From Gammaproteobacteria bacterium (lineage in GTDB: Bacteria; Pseudomonadota; Gammaproteobacteria; Chromatiales; Chromatiaceae), in the NCBI GenBank assembly GCA_020445255.1, contig JAGRGY010000001.1:1-64000 (forward strand): a stretch of DNA of 64,000 nt, given 5' to 3'. Shown here in pieces: positions 53,394 to 63,666 of the stretch. The number at the start of each line of letters is the position of its first letter. The stretch's first letter is position 1. The translations under genes were made by a program, and so were the position numbers. The notes under the pieces were generated by a model. It did no database searches. It saw nothing but the letters and a program-made list of their open reading frames with translations, and was not told the DNA's origin.

Positions 53394-56300
53394 ATGAAGT
53401 GGCTGAACCGGCTGAACCTCTCCCACAAACTGCTCATCATGCTGCTGTTGCCACTGCTGGTGCTGCTCTACTTCGCAATCAGCCAGACCGGCACTGCAAT
53501 CGCATTGCGCAGCAGCACTGCCCAGCTGACCGAACTCGCCAGCCTCAGCGCGGAGGTCAGTGCGCTGGTCCACGAGCTGCAGAAGGAGCGTGGCGCGACT
53601 GCCGGATTCCTCGGCAGCAAGGGGGTCAAGTTTGGTCCCGAGCTCACAAAGCAACGCGCGGAGACGGATGCGAAGGCGGGCGCGCTGAAGGCATTCCTCG
53701 AATCCTTTGATCCCGCGGTGTACGGCGACCCGCTGGCCGCCGATCTGGCCGACGCCTTGCGACAGCTCGGTGATATCGGCAACAAGCGTGCGGCGGCCGA
53801 CCAGCTGACCCTCGCGATCGGTGATGCACTCGGTTACTACACCAGGATGAACGCGCGTTTCCTCGGCCTGGTTTCGGAGATGTCGAAGATCAGCCCGAAC
53901 AAGCACCTGTCGATCATGACGGCGGCCTATGCGAACTTCCTGCAATCCAAGGAGCGCGCCGGCATCGAGCGTGCAGTGCTGTCGAACACCTTTGCGCAGG
54001 ACCGGTTCGGTCCTGGCTTGTATCGTCGCTACCTCGACCTCGTGACGACCCAGAACGTGTACATGAACGTGTTCGAGTCGCTCGCCGACGCAGGCGACAT
54101 CCGATTCCTGGAGGACACGCTGAAAGGCGAGTTCGTCGACGAGACCGCGCGCATGCGCAAGGTCGCGGAAGAGCATGCCGTCGAGGGCGGATTCGCGACC
54201 GACGGTGTTTACTGGTTCAAGATGCAGACCGGCAAGATCAACCTGCTGAAGCAGGTCGAGGACCATCTGGCAAACAACCTCATGACCGCCGCGCTTCGGG
54301 TGCGCAGCGAAGCGGCCTCGGAACTCGCGCTGGTTGCCAGCATCTCGACGTTGGGTGTGCTGCTGGCGCTGGTCGTCGGCTGGGTGCTGGCGCGCAACAT
54401 CTACCGGCAGCTGGGTGGTGAGCCGTCCTACATCGCCGCGATCGCCGACCAAATCGCCCACGGAGACCTCGACACGGCACTGCGCCAGGGCAGGGGCAAG
54501 GCGACCGGTATCTACTCCAGCATCGTTGCGATGCGCGACAACCTCAAGAAGCGCATCCGTGAAGAACGCAAGATGGCCGCGGAGACGCTACGCATCAAAA
54601 CTGCGCTGGATCATGCCTCGTCGCCGCTTACCGTCTCCGACGACGGTAACAAGCTGATCTACATGAACGTCTCTGCGCGGAATCTTTTGAGCGACATCGA
54701 ACCCGCCGTGCGTAGGACAAACGTCGATTTTGCCGTTGACGATCTGCTCGGGCGCAGTATCGGCGCATATTTCTCCGAGGCTGATGTCCGCGCGGCTTAT
54801 TCCGACGAGTTGCATGACGGACGCACCGTGGCCACCGAGTTCGGCGGGCGTTCGCTGTCGCTGACAATCAGTCCCGTGCATCTTCCCGATGGCGCCTACC
54901 TTGGACGGATTACAGAGTGGCGCGATCGCACCGAAGAGCTCGCACGACGTGCCGAGGACGAGGAACGGATCGCTCAAGAGCGCGTGCAAGCGGCAGAGAA
55001 TGCGCGTATACGGACGGCGCTCGACAATGTGTCGAGCAACGTGATGATGGCCGACACCGACGGCAAGATCATCTACGTGAACAAGAATGCGACCAGGCTT
55101 TTCGTCAACGCTGAAAAGGATTTTCGCCGGCACATGCCGCGACTCGATGCCAAGCGCCTGATTGGTGCCGGCGTCGACGACCTGCATGTCTATCCCGCCA
55201 ACCAGCCGAACCTGCTGGCGAACCTGCGTGATACCTATGAATCCGAATTGGGAGTCGGTGGGCACACGCTGCGGATCGTCGCCAATCCGGTATTCGACGA
55301 TGGCGGTCAACGGCTCGGTACCGCGATCGAGTGGGCCGACCGCAGCAATGAGGTTGCGGTCGAGGCGGAGATCGACGGCATCGTCGAGGCGGCCAAGGAC
55401 GGTGATCTGGAGCGCAGGATCGGTCTCGACGGCAAACACGGATTCTTCCGCAAGCTCGGCCAGGGGATCAATTCGCTGATCGATGTGCTGGACAGTGCGT
55501 TCGGTGATATCGCCGGGGCGATGCATGCACTGTCCGAAGGCGATCTGACGCATACGATCCGCACCGAGTACCAGGGACGTTTCGGCGAGGTCAAACAGAG
55601 CATCAACCAGACCTCGTCGAATCTGCAGAAGACCATCGGCCAACTGCGCGCCGCAGCCGGGCAGATCGCCAGCGCATCGGAGGAGATCTCGGCGGGCAAC
55701 GACAATCTTTCACAGCGCACCGAGCAGCAGGCGTCGAGTCTGGAGGAGACAGCGGCCAGCATGGAGCAGCTGACGTCGACGGTGCGCAACAATGCCGACA
55801 ATTCGCAGCAGGCGAACACGATCGCGGGCAATGCGCGCCGCTTGGCCGAGCAGGGCGGTGAGGTGGTCAGCGAGGCGGTGGTCGCCATGGACGCGATCAA
55901 CGCCTCCAGCGCCAAGATCGCCGAGATCATCGGCGTGATCGACGAGATCGCGTTCCAAACCAACCTGCTCGCGCTCAATGCGTCGGTCGAGGCGGCGCGC
56001 GCCGGCGAGCAGGGCCGCGGCTTCGCCGTTGTCGCGACCGAGGTGCGCAATCTCGCCTCGCGCTCGGCCGGTGCGGCCAAGGAGATAAAGGACCTGATCC
56101 AGGACAGTGTCGGCAAGGTCAAGAACGGCTCGCAACTGGTACACCGCTCCGGCCAGACGCTGGCGGAGATCGTGGACGGCGTGAAAAAGGTCGGCGATAT
56201 CGTTGCCGAGATCGCGGCGGCGAGCGCCGAACAGTCGGCGGGCATCGACCAGGTCAACCGCGCTGTGACCTCTATGGACGAGGTGACGCAGCAGAATGCC

Positions 56301-56600
56301 GCGCTCGCCGAGCAGGCATCGGCCGCCTCCACGTCGATGCTCGATAAGGCGCGCGAGATTCAGGACAAGATGTCTTTCTTCAAGGTCGACGGCGGTTCCG
56401 GAATGCCGGCCAGCCGGCGGGCATCGGTTGGCAACGTCGCCGCGCCCTCCCCAACCGTCAAACCGGCAGCTGCGGTCACGAGGGCGCCTGCTCCCTCGAA
56501 GCGCGTCCCATCGGAGCCGGCTGCGAATCCAGCACCGGCGACCAAGGCCAGTGTTCCGGCGGCGGCCGCGGCCGACGACGGCGAGTGGGAAGAGTTCTGA
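53394..56600 (+). CDS. Large methyl-accepting chemotaxis protein with NIT-type sensor, two PAS domains and CheR-binding tail
   Basis: A 1068-residue receptor. TM1 is at about 12-29. A periplasmic NIT-like (nitrate/nitrite sensing) domain has LVHELQKERGATAGFLGS at 58-75, and TM2 is at about 312-334. A HAMP-like segment follows, then two PAS-like domains at about 400-510 (ALDHASSPLTVSDDGNKLIYMN) and 535-650 (ALDNVSSNVMMADTDGKIIYVN), and a second HAMP. The signalling hairpin has [31 protein letters not shown] Pro/Ala-rich linker ends in EWEEF, a CheR/CheB-docking pentapeptide. A strong sigma-28 promoter lies 61 bp upstream. Confidence 0.93.
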   Translation: MKWLNRLNLSHKLLIMLLLPLLVLLYFAISQTGTAIALRSSTAQLTELASLSAEVSALVHELQKERGATAGFLGSKGVKFGPELTKQRAETDAKAGALKAFLESFDPAVYGDPLAADLADALRQLGDIGNKRAAADQLTLAIGDALGYYTRMNARFLGLVSEMSKISPNKHLSIMTAAYANFLQSKERAGIERAVLSNTFAQDRFGPGLYRRYLDLVTTQNVYMNVFESLADAGDIRFLEDTLKGEFVDETARMRKVAEEHAVEGGFATDGVYWFKMQTGKINLLKQVEDHLANNLMTAALRVRSEAASELALVASISTLGVLLALVVGWVLARNIYRQLGGEPSYIAAIADQIAHGDLDTALRQGRGKATGIYSSIVAMRDNLKKRIREERKMAAETLRIKTALDHASSPLTVSDDGNKLIYMNVSARNLLSDIEPAVRRTNVDFAVDDLLGRSIGAYFSEADVRAAYSDELHDGRTVATEFGGRSLSLTISPVHLPDGAYLGRITEWRDRTEELARRAEDEERIAQERVQAAENARIRTALDNVSSNVMMADTDGKIIYVNKNATRLFVNAEKDFRRHMPRLDAKRLIGAGVDDLHVYPANQPNLLANLRDTYESELGVGGHTLRIVANPVFDDGGQRLGTAIEWADRSNEVAVEAEIDGIVEAAKDGDLERRIGLDGKHGFFRKLGQGINSLIDVLDSAFGDIAGAMHALSEGDLTHTIRTEYQGRFGEVKQSINQTSSNLQKTIGQLRAAAGQIASASEEISAGNDNLSQRTEQQASSLEETAASMEQLTSTVRNNADNSQQANTIAGNARRLAEQGGEVVSEAVVAMDAINASSAKIAEIIGVIDEIAFQTNLLALNASVEAARAGEQGRGFAVVATEVRNLASRSAGAAKEIKDLIQDSVGKVKNGSQLVHRSGQTLAEIVDGVKKVGDIVAEIAAASAEQSAGIDQVNRAVTSMDEVTQQNAALAEQASAASTSMLDKAREIQDKMSFFKVDGGSGMPASRRASVGNVAAPSPTVKPAAAVTRAPAPSKRVPSEPAANPAPATKASVPAAAAADDGEWEEF

Positions 56601-56756
56601 CGCAACGAGGATCGCACGGGCGCGTCACCGCTTGTCCGAGAAATCGACAGTGAGAAGCCGGTGCCAGCGCCGCCGGCTTTGTGTCAACACGCGCGTGCAT
56701 CGACCCCGCGCACGAATGCGTGCCCGGCGAGTGCCGTCATGTGCCCGGGGTATGGG

Positions 56757-57269
56757 TCACTCGGCGGCGTGTTCGAGTTGTCCGCGGATGGCGCCCACAG
56801 GATCGGCCGGGTTATGCACGTTCAAGCATAACTGTGCCGGATTGCTGAGGATGTATTGGACGATGCGGGACTCGCCGGTGGGGAACTCGCCGGGTTCGCC
56901 CTCGGTCAGGCAATCGGCGGCATTGCCTTCCTCGGGACCGGCGAGCAGCGCGACGACCGGACCATTCTCGCCACGTTCGCCTTCGTGCATGTGTCCCGCC
57001 ATGCCTCCTGCGACCGGGGCGCGCTGGATCCTGTCGACGCTGAGTCCATGGCACAGCGTGCTGGGGTCGCCGTCGACACCGAAGACGCAGGCCTCTCCGC
57101 AGTCGTTCGGGTCGCCGACGATCCGTCGGTCGATCGTGCCACCGGCGAGTTTCTCGCGGCCAGCCAGTACCGCCTCCAGCACCGTGTTGGCGTGTTTTGG
57201 CACGGCGCCGAAACGGCGCCCATGCGAACGTCGGGGTGCTTGGACCCTGTCCCTGGACAGGGCGCCCAA
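56757..57269 (-). CDS. CHRD-domain protein, possibly lacking its original N-terminus
   Basis: Up to 170 residues from a TTG at 57269; GTG codons at 57245 and 57203 are later options. From about residue 30 it follows the CHRD (chordin-like) domain: TVLEAVLAGREKLAGGT, GDPNDCGEACVFGVDGD, TLCHGLSVDRIQRAP, GHMHEGERGENGPVVALLAG (about 92-111), then LCLNVHNPADPVGAIRGQL. CHRD proteins are normally exported, yet no signal peptide is visible here. The gene begins 3 bp after the stop of the neighbouring MCP, so it may have lost its 5' end or may rely on coupling. The function of bacterial CHRD is unknown. Confidence 0.65.
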   Translation of the reverse strand: MGALSRDRVQAPRRSHGRRFGAVPKHANTVLEAVLAGREKLAGGTIDRRIVGDPNDCGEACVFGVDGDPSTLCHGLSVDRIQRAPVAGGMAGHMHEGERGENGPVVALLAGPEEGNAADCLTEGEPGEFPTGESRIVQYILSNPAQLCLNVHNPADPVGAIRGQLEHAAE

Positions 57270-57271
57270 GG

Positions 57272-59881
57272 TCAGCGGAAGAAGGCCATCCGCTCGAGCA
57301 TCCGGCCGGCACGCTCCTTGAGTCCGGCGGAGGCGGCCGAGGTCTCCTCGGCAAGCGCGGCGTTGCGTTGGGTGAGGTCGTCGATGCTGGACACCGCCTG
57401 GTTCACCTGGCCCAGGCCGCTGGCCTGCTCGGCTGATGCCGCGACGATCTCGCTGACCACGTCGCCGACCTTGCGGACCGCGGCCACGATCTCTTCGAGC
57501 ACCGTGCCGGACTCGTTGACCAGCGCCGTGCCACTGTTCACCTTCTCGACGCTGTCCGTGATCAGTTCCTTGATCTCGCGCGCCGCCGTGGCGCTGCGTC
57601 CGGCCAGGTTGCGCACCTCGCCGGCGACGACGGCGAAGCCGCGGCCCTGGTCGCCGGCGCGTGCCGCCTCGACCGATGCGTTGAGCGCGAGCAGGTTGGT
57701 CTGGAACGCGATCTCGTCGATCACGCCGATGATCTCGGCGATCTTGTCCGACGAGACGCTGATGCGCTGCATCGCTTCGACGGCGCGCGATACGACCTCG
57801 CCGCCCTTGGTCGCCGCAATGCGTGCGCTGGAGGCTTCGTCGTTCGCGACGCGCGCGTTGTCGGCATTGTTCTGCACGGTCGATGTGAGCTCTTCCATGC
57901 TCGCGGCCGTCTCCTGGATATTGCTGGCCTGCTGCTCGCTGCGTGCGGAAAGGCTGTCGTTGCCCGACAGGATTTCCTCGCTGGTGCCGTTGATCGCCTC
58001 GGCCAGCGAACGCAGTTCGCCGATGATGTCGCCGAGTTGGCTTGCCGTGCGGTTGACGTCGTCTTTGAGTTCGCCGAAGGCGCCGGCGTACTCGTTGGTG
58101 ATGCGGGACGACAGGTCTCCGTCGGCCAGCGACCGCAACGCACCGGCGACGTCACCGATCATGCCGGCCAGCTGGCTAACCAGCGCGTTGAAACCGGTCG
58201 CGAGCTGACGCTGGAAACCGCTCTTGCCCTGTTCGTCGATGCGGCCCGTCAGGTCGCCCCCGCCCACCGCACGCACCAGGCTGTCGATCTCGTCCTCGAT
58301 TGCGACCTCGGCGGTGCGATTGGACCACTCGACCACGGTGCCGAGGCGCCGGCCCGACTCGTCCATCACCGGGTTGGCGACGATGCGCAGGGTAATACCC
58401 GCTACGTTCACCTCGTTGCTCACTGTGGAACGCGCATCGTCGAGCATTTGCCGCTGGTGCGACGGGTTGCGGTGGAACCTGTCCATGTTGCTGCCCAGGA
58501 TCCCGTCGACGGCGAAGCCCGAAAGCTGCTGCCCGAGTTGGTCCTCGGCATCGCGGAACATGCTTTCGAGCGACCTGTTCATGTAGATGATGTCGTAGTG
58601 CTCGTCGGCCACCATCACCGAACTGCTGACGTTGTCGAGCGCGGTGCGAATGCGCAGGTTCTCCTGCGCAATGCGGCGTTCCTCGGCGATGCGCTGTTGT
58701 TCCTCTGCACGTTGATTCAGCTCCTCGGTCCGATCGTGCCATTCGGTGATTCGACCAAGGTAGGTGCCGTCAGCGGAATGCACCGGGCTGATCGTCAGCT
58801 CGATCGACCGCCCGCCGAACTCGGTCTGCAGCGTCACGCCACGGTGAAGCTCGCCCGCATAGGCCTTGCGTACGTCGGCTTCCTGGAAGAATTCGCCGAT
58901 GCCGCGACCGACGAGCTTGTCGACGAAGAAGTCCTTGTGGATCTGACGCACGGCTGACTCGACCTCGCCAAACAGGCTGTGTGCGGAGGCATTCAGGTAG
59001 ATGAGCTTGTTGTCGTCGTCGGAGACGGTGATCGGCGACGAGGCATTATCCAGCGCCGAACGCATGCGGCCGTTCTCGCGCGCGGCATCCTGGATTTCGT
59101 CCAGCTGGCTGGCGAGGTGGCGGCGCATGCGAAGCAGCGCGCTGTAGACGCCGGTGGCCTTCGATTCGTCGGCGCGTTCGTGGTCCGTCAGGTCGCCGTC
59201 GGCGATCCGCGCGGCGATGGCCTCGAGTTCGGCCGGATCGCGGCCGACCTGGCGCATGACCCCGCGCAGCACGAACGCGACGAATCCGAGTATCACCGTG
59301 AAAGCGATCAACCCGGCCCAGGTGGCCCGGCTGAGCAGACGCAGCGCATCGTCGGTCTGGTCGTGTCCCGCGGTTACGACCGCGAGGGCCTCCTGCATGA
59401 ACGGGTCGACGCGTTCGGCCAGCGACTCCGCGGCGGCATCGAACGACGCCATCATGGCGTTGCCACCGGCCGGGCCCTGGTCAATGTACGCCTGCGCCAT
59501 GCGCCGCCCCGTGGCGTAGTAGTCGGCGAATGCCGGCCGCATGGACTCGAGCCTGTCGTGCGCGGCGGGGTACAGTGTCTGCAACTCGGTCAACAGCGTT
59601 TCGAATCGCCCGGCGTTCGCCGCGGCCTCGTCGAAGCCGTCGTTGAGGCCGTCCAGTCCGCGTGTCGCGCTGATGTCGGTGAGCCACTGCTGGACCTGCA
59701 CGATCGCGAGCTTGAGCTGGTGTGAGTGCGACATGACTTCGGCATCGCGGGTCACCAGCGTCTCCATCCGCTCGGCGACCTGTGATTCGCTGCGCAGGAT
59801 GATGGCGAACAGGGCCAGACTCATCACGAGCATCGTCGTCCCGACCCCAATAAGCAGGACGTGCAGTTTCACTCTAGGCAT
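57272..59881 (-). CDS. Large methyl-accepting chemotaxis protein with two PAS domains
   Basis: An 869-residue receptor. TM1 is at about 6-28, a periplasmic helical sensor at about 30-185 and TM2 at about 188-206. HAMP is at about 207-262. PAS-like domains lie at about 275-385 ([22 protein letters not shown]) and 410-520 ([22 protein letters not shown]). A second HAMP and the signalling hairpin [34 protein letters not shown] complete it. It is a clear paralogue of the convergent 1068-residue receptor in the cytoplasmic part but has a different sensor and no CheR-binding pentapeptide (ends MAFFR). The start ATG at 59881 is 66 bp from a sigma-28 promoter. Confidence 0.93.
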   Translation of the reverse strand: MPRVKLHVLLIGVGTTMLVMSLALFAIILRSESQVAERMETLVTRDAEVMSHSHQLKLAIVQVQQWLTDISATRGLDGLNDGFDEAAANAGRFETLLTELQTLYPAAHDRLESMRPAFADYYATGRRMAQAYIDQGPAGGNAMMASFDAAAESLAERVDPFMQEALAVVTAGHDQTDDALRLLSRATWAGLIAFTVILGFVAFVLRGVMRQVGRDPAELEAIAARIADGDLTDHERADESKATGVYSALLRMRRHLASQLDEIQDAARENGRMRSALDNASSPITVSDDDNKLIYLNASAHSLFGEVESAVRQIHKDFFVDKLVGRGIGEFFQEADVRKAYAGELHRGVTLQTEFGGRSIELTISPVHSADGTYLGRITEWHDRTEELNQRAEEQQRIAEERRIAQENLRIRTALDNVSSSVMVADEHYDIIYMNRSLESMFRDAEDQLGQQLSGFAVDGILGSNMDRFHRNPSHQRQMLDDARSTVSNEVNVAGITLRIVANPVMDESGRRLGTVVEWSNRTAEVAIEDEIDSLVRAVGGGDLTGRIDEQGKSGFQRQLATGFNALVSQLAGMIGDVAGALRSLADGDLSSRITNEYAGAFGELKDDVNRTASQLGDIIGELRSLAEAINGTSEEILSGNDSLSARSEQQASNIQETAASMEELTSTVQNNADNARVANDEASSARIAATKGGEVVSRAVEAMQRISVSSDKIAEIIGVIDEIAFQTNLLALNASVEAARAGDQGRGFAVVAGEVRNLAGRSATAAREIKELITDSVEKVNSGTALVNESGTVLEEIVAAVRKVGDVVSEIVAASAEQASGLGQVNQAVSSIDDLTQRNAALAEETSAASAGLKERAGRMLERMAFFR

Positions 59882-59946
59882 CGCAATCGCTCCGGTGGCG
59901 CTGTCAGGTTCCACGGGCAACCCTGGCGGCCCGCGTACTCCGAGGT

Positions 59947-59973
59947 TTAGCGGCTGTGGCGTGGAGAACTTTC
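59947..59973 (-). promoter_or_regulatory. Sigma-28 (FliA) promoter for the PAS-containing MCP
   Basis: On the minus strand GAAAGTTC, then 11 bp, then GCCGCTAA. This matches TAAAGTTT-N11-GCCGATAA at six of eight and seven of eight positions. It sits 66 bp upstream of the MCP start at 59881. The rest of the 403-bp divergent region (59882-60284) holds the promoter of the next plus-strand operon. Confidence 0.75.
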
Positions 59974-60149
59974 GCGACCCGTTAACGTGGTCATCCGTCA
60001 GGCACGGCCCGCAGGTGTGCATCCCGGAGGGGCGACGACGAGGCCGCGGTTTGATCCATTGGGGAGACAACCATGCACGCGCCACCCCCTTTTCCCTTTG
60101 ATCTGTCACGGTATTTCGGCGTTTTCAGCCGCTGCGCACCGCAAGCCGA

Positions 60150-60155
60150 TATAAT
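60150..60155 (+). promoter_or_regulatory. Candidate -10 element for the TPP-enzyme operon
   Basis: A perfect TATAAT lies 129 bp upstream of the ATG at 60285. No good -35 is found at 16-18 bp spacing, so either an activator is needed or the match is chance. The predicted leader would be about 120 nt. Confidence 0.4.
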
Positions 60156-60284
60156 CCGCGCCGTTCCAACGATCGGTGTCGGGCCCGTTTGCGGTGGCCG
60201 CGGTCGCCGGCCGACGCGATCGACGATCCGTTCCCGCCGGGTCGCGACGCGCTACCGCGGCAACTGCCGCAGCGACAGACCAAC

Positions 60285-61931
60285 ATGCAAACTACCGTCA
60301 GCGACCTCATCGTGCGGTACATGGAGCGCCTCGGCATCGACGTGATCTTCGGCATGCCCGGCGCACACGTCCTGCCGATCTACGACAGCCTGTATCACTC
60401 GCAGGTACGCACCGTGCTGGTCAAACACGAGCAGGGCGCGGCGTTCATGGCGGGCGGTTATGCGCGCGTTGCGCATCGCCCCTCGGCCTGCATCGCGACC
60501 GCCGGGCCAGGCGCGACCAACCTGATCACCGGGGTCGCGAACGCCTATGCCGAGCAGCAGCCGATGCTGGTGCTCACCGGCGAGACCTCGACCTACATCT
60601 TTGGTCGCGGCGGCCTGCAGGAAAGCTCGGGCGAGGGTGGCGCGATCGATCAGTCCGAGCTTTTTCGCGGCATCACACGCTATCGCAAGTTGATCGAACG
60701 CACCGACTACATCGGCCAGGTGCTCGGACAGACGACCCAGGCGCTGCACGCGCCGCAGCCGGGGCCGGTGCTGCTGAGCATCCCCTACAACGTGCAGAAG
60801 GAAACGGTCGACGGCGAAGTACTCGACCAGATCCACTTTCCCGATGCCGCCACGCGTGATCCGGGCCAGCCGGCGGCGGTCGCGCGTCTGGCGCAGTTGA
60901 TCCGGGATGCCGAACGGCCCGTGATCATCGCCGGTTACGGTTGCATCAAGGCCGACGCGCGCGGTGAGGTGGCGACGCTCAGCGAGGGGTTGGAGATCCC
61001 GGTTGCGACCAGCCTCAAGGGCAAGGGTGTGATTGCCGAGGGATCGGCGCTGTCGCTCGGCTGCCTCGGCGTGACGTCGAACGGCGACGCGCGGCGTTAC
61101 ATCGTGGACCACGCCGATCTCGTGATCTTCCTTGGCGCCGCTTTCAACGAGCGTACGAGTTACCTGTGGGACGCGCGCCTGCTGGAGGGCAAGAAGGTCG
61201 CCCAGGTCGACCGTGATTCCAGCCAGATCGGTCGCGTGTTCAGCCCCGACGTCGCGATCCAGGGTGACATCCGCCACGTGCTGGAAGACCTGCTGGAGCA
61301 GCTGCAGATCGATGACGCCGGGACCGGGTCCCCCGTTGCGTCGCCGGTCAGCGCGTGCCCGGTGGTCGACGACGACCCGCGCTTCCGGCTGATTCGCGGC
61401 TTTTACGCCGCATTGGCGCAGAATTTTCCGCACGACGCGATCGTGTTCGACGACAACATCGTGTTCGCCCAGAGCTATTTCGACGTCTCGGATCGCAATC
61501 ACTACTTTCCCAACTCCGGCATCTCGTCGCTCGGTCATGCGATACCGGCGGCGATCGGTGCGCGCCTTTTCCGTGGTGACGGTCCGATTTTTGCGGTGCT
61601 TGGCGATGGCGGTTTCCAGATGTGCTGCATGGAGATCATGACGGCGGTCAACTACCGCCTGCCGCTGAACGTCGTCGTCATCAACAACGGCACGATGGGG
61701 CTGATCCGCAAGAACCAGTTCCAACTGTACGGCGAGCGCTACATCGACTGCGATTTCGGCAATCCGGATTTCGCCTGGCTGGCCAAGGCGTTCGATATCG
61801 CGCATTTCCGCATCGAGGTCGAGGCCGACATCGAACAACTGTTTGCCACCGCCGATCTGAGATCCTCGATCAACCTGGTCGAGATCCTGATGGACAAGCA
61901 TGCGTTCCCGACCTACCTGTCGTCGCGCTGA
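60285..61931 (+). CDS. Thiamine-diphosphate enzyme, acetolactate-synthase large-subunit type
   Basis: A 548-residue enzyme of the acetolactate synthase/benzoylformate decarboxylase superfamily. The N-terminal domain has the catalytic Glu in VKHEQGAAFMAGGYARV (about 48-64) and TAGPGATNLITGVANAYAE. The C-terminal domain has the TPP/Mg motif LGDGGFQMCCMEIMTAVNYRLPLNVVVINNGTMG (about 438-471, GDG...NN). It joins or cleaves alpha-keto acids or aldehydes in the cytoplasm. No small regulatory subunit follows. A glycosyltransferase-like gene starts 4 bp later, so a role in making an unusual precursor is possible. A simple ilvB paralogue cannot be excluded. Confidence 0.85.
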   Translation: MQTTVSDLIVRYMERLGIDVIFGMPGAHVLPIYDSLYHSQVRTVLVKHEQGAAFMAGGYARVAHRPSACIATAGPGATNLITGVANAYAEQQPMLVLTGETSTYIFGRGGLQESSGEGGAIDQSELFRGITRYRKLIERTDYIGQVLGQTTQALHAPQPGPVLLSIPYNVQKETVDGEVLDQIHFPDAATRDPGQPAAVARLAQLIRDAERPVIIAGYGCIKADARGEVATLSEGLEIPVATSLKGKGVIAEGSALSLGCLGVTSNGDARRYIVDHADLVIFLGAAFNERTSYLWDARLLEGKKVAQVDRDSSQIGRVFSPDVAIQGDIRHVLEDLLEQLQIDDAGTGSPVASPVSACPVVDDDPRFRLIRGFYAALAQNFPHDAIVFDDNIVFAQSYFDVSDRNHYFPNSGISSLGHAIPAAIGARLFRGDGPIFAVLGDGGFQMCCMEIMTAVNYRLPLNVVVINNGTMGLIRKNQFQLYGERYIDCDFGNPDFAWLAKAFDIAHFRIEVEADIEQLFATADLRSSINLVEILMDKHAFPTYLSSR

Positions 61932-61935
61932 GCCG

Positions 61936-63666
61936 GTGACGGTTTCCGATCTCGATGCCCGTATCGCCCGCATCGACGCGCTCGAAGCGGCGCTGTGGCG
62001 CGACCCGGCGAACACCTCGCGGCTCGCCGACTACCAAAAGGCATGGCGTGAACTGGAGGCGCAGATCTCTGCGAAAGGGGATGACGGACGGCACCACTTC
62101 GTTGTCGCGATACCGGTCGCCGACAGCCCCCGCCATCTGCAGGCCTGCCTCGACAGCCTGCTGAGCCAGTGCCGGGCATACGCCTACGGCGGTCACGTCG
62201 ACGGACGTTTCCGCAAGGTCAGCGTGCTGCTGGCAGACGATTCGGCCGATCCGGCACACATCGACCGCAATCGCGCGATCGTACGGGAGATCGTGGCGCA
62301 GGGACTCGACATCGAGTACTTCGGGCTGGACGAGCAGCGCGCGCTGATGCATGAGCTCGACGACGTCGATCTGCGTGGCGTCGTCGGTGTCCACGCCGAC
62401 GACGCGTTCGCGCACAAGGGCCAGGCCATGATGCGCAATATTGCCTATCTCAAGCTGGCACGCATGCAGGCACAGCGTCCCGCCGACCGCCTGCTGTTTT
62501 ACACGATCGATGCCGATCAGGCGTTTACCGTCAACGTCGCTACACCCGACGGCGGGCGTGACCTGCAGGCGATCAACTACTTCTACAAGCTCGATCGGCT
62601 GTTCGACCAGGGCGACATCCAGGTGCTGACCGGCAAGGTGGTCGGCGATCCACCGGTGTCGCCGGCCGTGATGGCCGCGAACTTCCTCGACGACGCGATC
62701 GCGTTCGTGCTGTCGATGCGCGACGCCCATCCCGATACCGCGTATCCGCAGCCGCCACTCGACACGCGGGGGTCCGGTGAGGCCGCGTACCACGACATGG
62801 CCGACATGTTCGGCTTCGGCCGTGTCGGCGATATCTACCGTTTTCGCTGCACGGCCAGCGATGCGCCGAGCAACGCGCAGGCATTCGACGAATTCGCGTC
62901 GCACCTGAATCGTTTCTTTCACGGCGAGCACCCGACGCGCATCACCTGGTATCGCCACCAACCGTTGGCCGACAGCGTGCAAGCGGCGCGCACCGTGTAC
63001 ACCGGAAACTATGTGTTCACGGCTGACGCACTGGTCCATTTCATCCCGTTCGCGCCACTGCGGCTGCGCATGTCGGGGCCGACGATGGGGCGTGTGCTGC
63101 GCGCCTGGGTCGGTGGCGCGTTCGTGTCGGCTAACGTGCCGATGCTGCATCGGCGCACGTTCGACGCAACCGGTGCAGCGGAATACCGTCCCGGCGTTAC
63201 CGATCTGGACGCGCAGGTCGATCTGGCCGACGAGTTCGAGCGCCAGTACCACGGTGACGTGATGCTGTTCGCGATTGAGCGTCTTGCCGCCAAGGGCTTC
63301 CCGCGCGATGCGCTCGCGGAGGTGCAAATCGCGGCAACACTCGATGAGGTTCGGGTGCAGATGTCCGAGCGTTACCAGGCACGGCATGCGCAGATCCTGG
63401 CGCGCGTCGAGCGGCTGCGTGCCTTGCTGGAGGATCCCCGGGCCTGGTGGCTGGCGCGTGCAGACGCCATGCATGCCTTCACGCGGTTTCTGGACAACAT
63501 CGAACGCAACTTCGGTGAACATGCGATCGCGGTGGGCCATATCGGGGATGCACGGCGAAGCGCTGAATGGCGACGGCGGCAACTCGACGCGATCGCGGCA
63601 CTGCGCGACGACCGTGCCGCCTGGCGCGCGGCCCTCATACGGATGCGCGGCACAGCACGGTCATGA
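61936..63666 (+). CDS. Large glycosyltransferase-like protein
   Basis: A 576-residue protein from a GTG at 61936, 4 bp after the previous stop. An N-terminal helical part (about 1-45) is followed by a GT-A-like core: HHFVVAIPVADSPRHLQACLDSLLSQC (about 52-78), KVSVLLADDSADPAHIDRNR and the DXD-like FYTIDADQAFTVNV (about 187-200). A further region (about 340-450) is probably acceptor-related, and a long coiled-coil-like C-terminus is rich in Arg and Ala. I do not know a characterised homologue. The ATG of the next gene overlaps its stop. Confidence 0.7.
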   Translation: MTVSDLDARIARIDALEAALWRDPANTSRLADYQKAWRELEAQISAKGDDGRHHFVVAIPVADSPRHLQACLDSLLSQCRAYAYGGHVDGRFRKVSVLLADDSADPAHIDRNRAIVREIVAQGLDIEYFGLDEQRALMHELDDVDLRGVVGVHADDAFAHKGQAMMRNIAYLKLARMQAQRPADRLLFYTIDADQAFTVNVATPDGGRDLQAINYFYKLDRLFDQGDIQVLTGKVVGDPPVSPAVMAANFLDDAIAFVLSMRDAHPDTAYPQPPLDTRGSGEAAYHDMADMFGFGRVGDIYRFRCTASDAPSNAQAFDEFASHLNRFFHGEHPTRITWYRHQPLADSVQAARTVYTGNYVFTADALVHFIPFAPLRLRMSGPTMGRVLRAWVGGAFVSANVPMLHRRTFDATGAAEYRPGVTDLDAQVDLADEFERQYHGDVMLFAIERLAAKGFPRDALAEVQIAATLDEVRVQMSERYQARHAQILARVERLRALLEDPRAWWLARADAMHAFTRFLDNIERNFGEHAIAVGHIGDARRSAEWRRRQLDAIAALRDDRAAWRAALIRMRGTARS

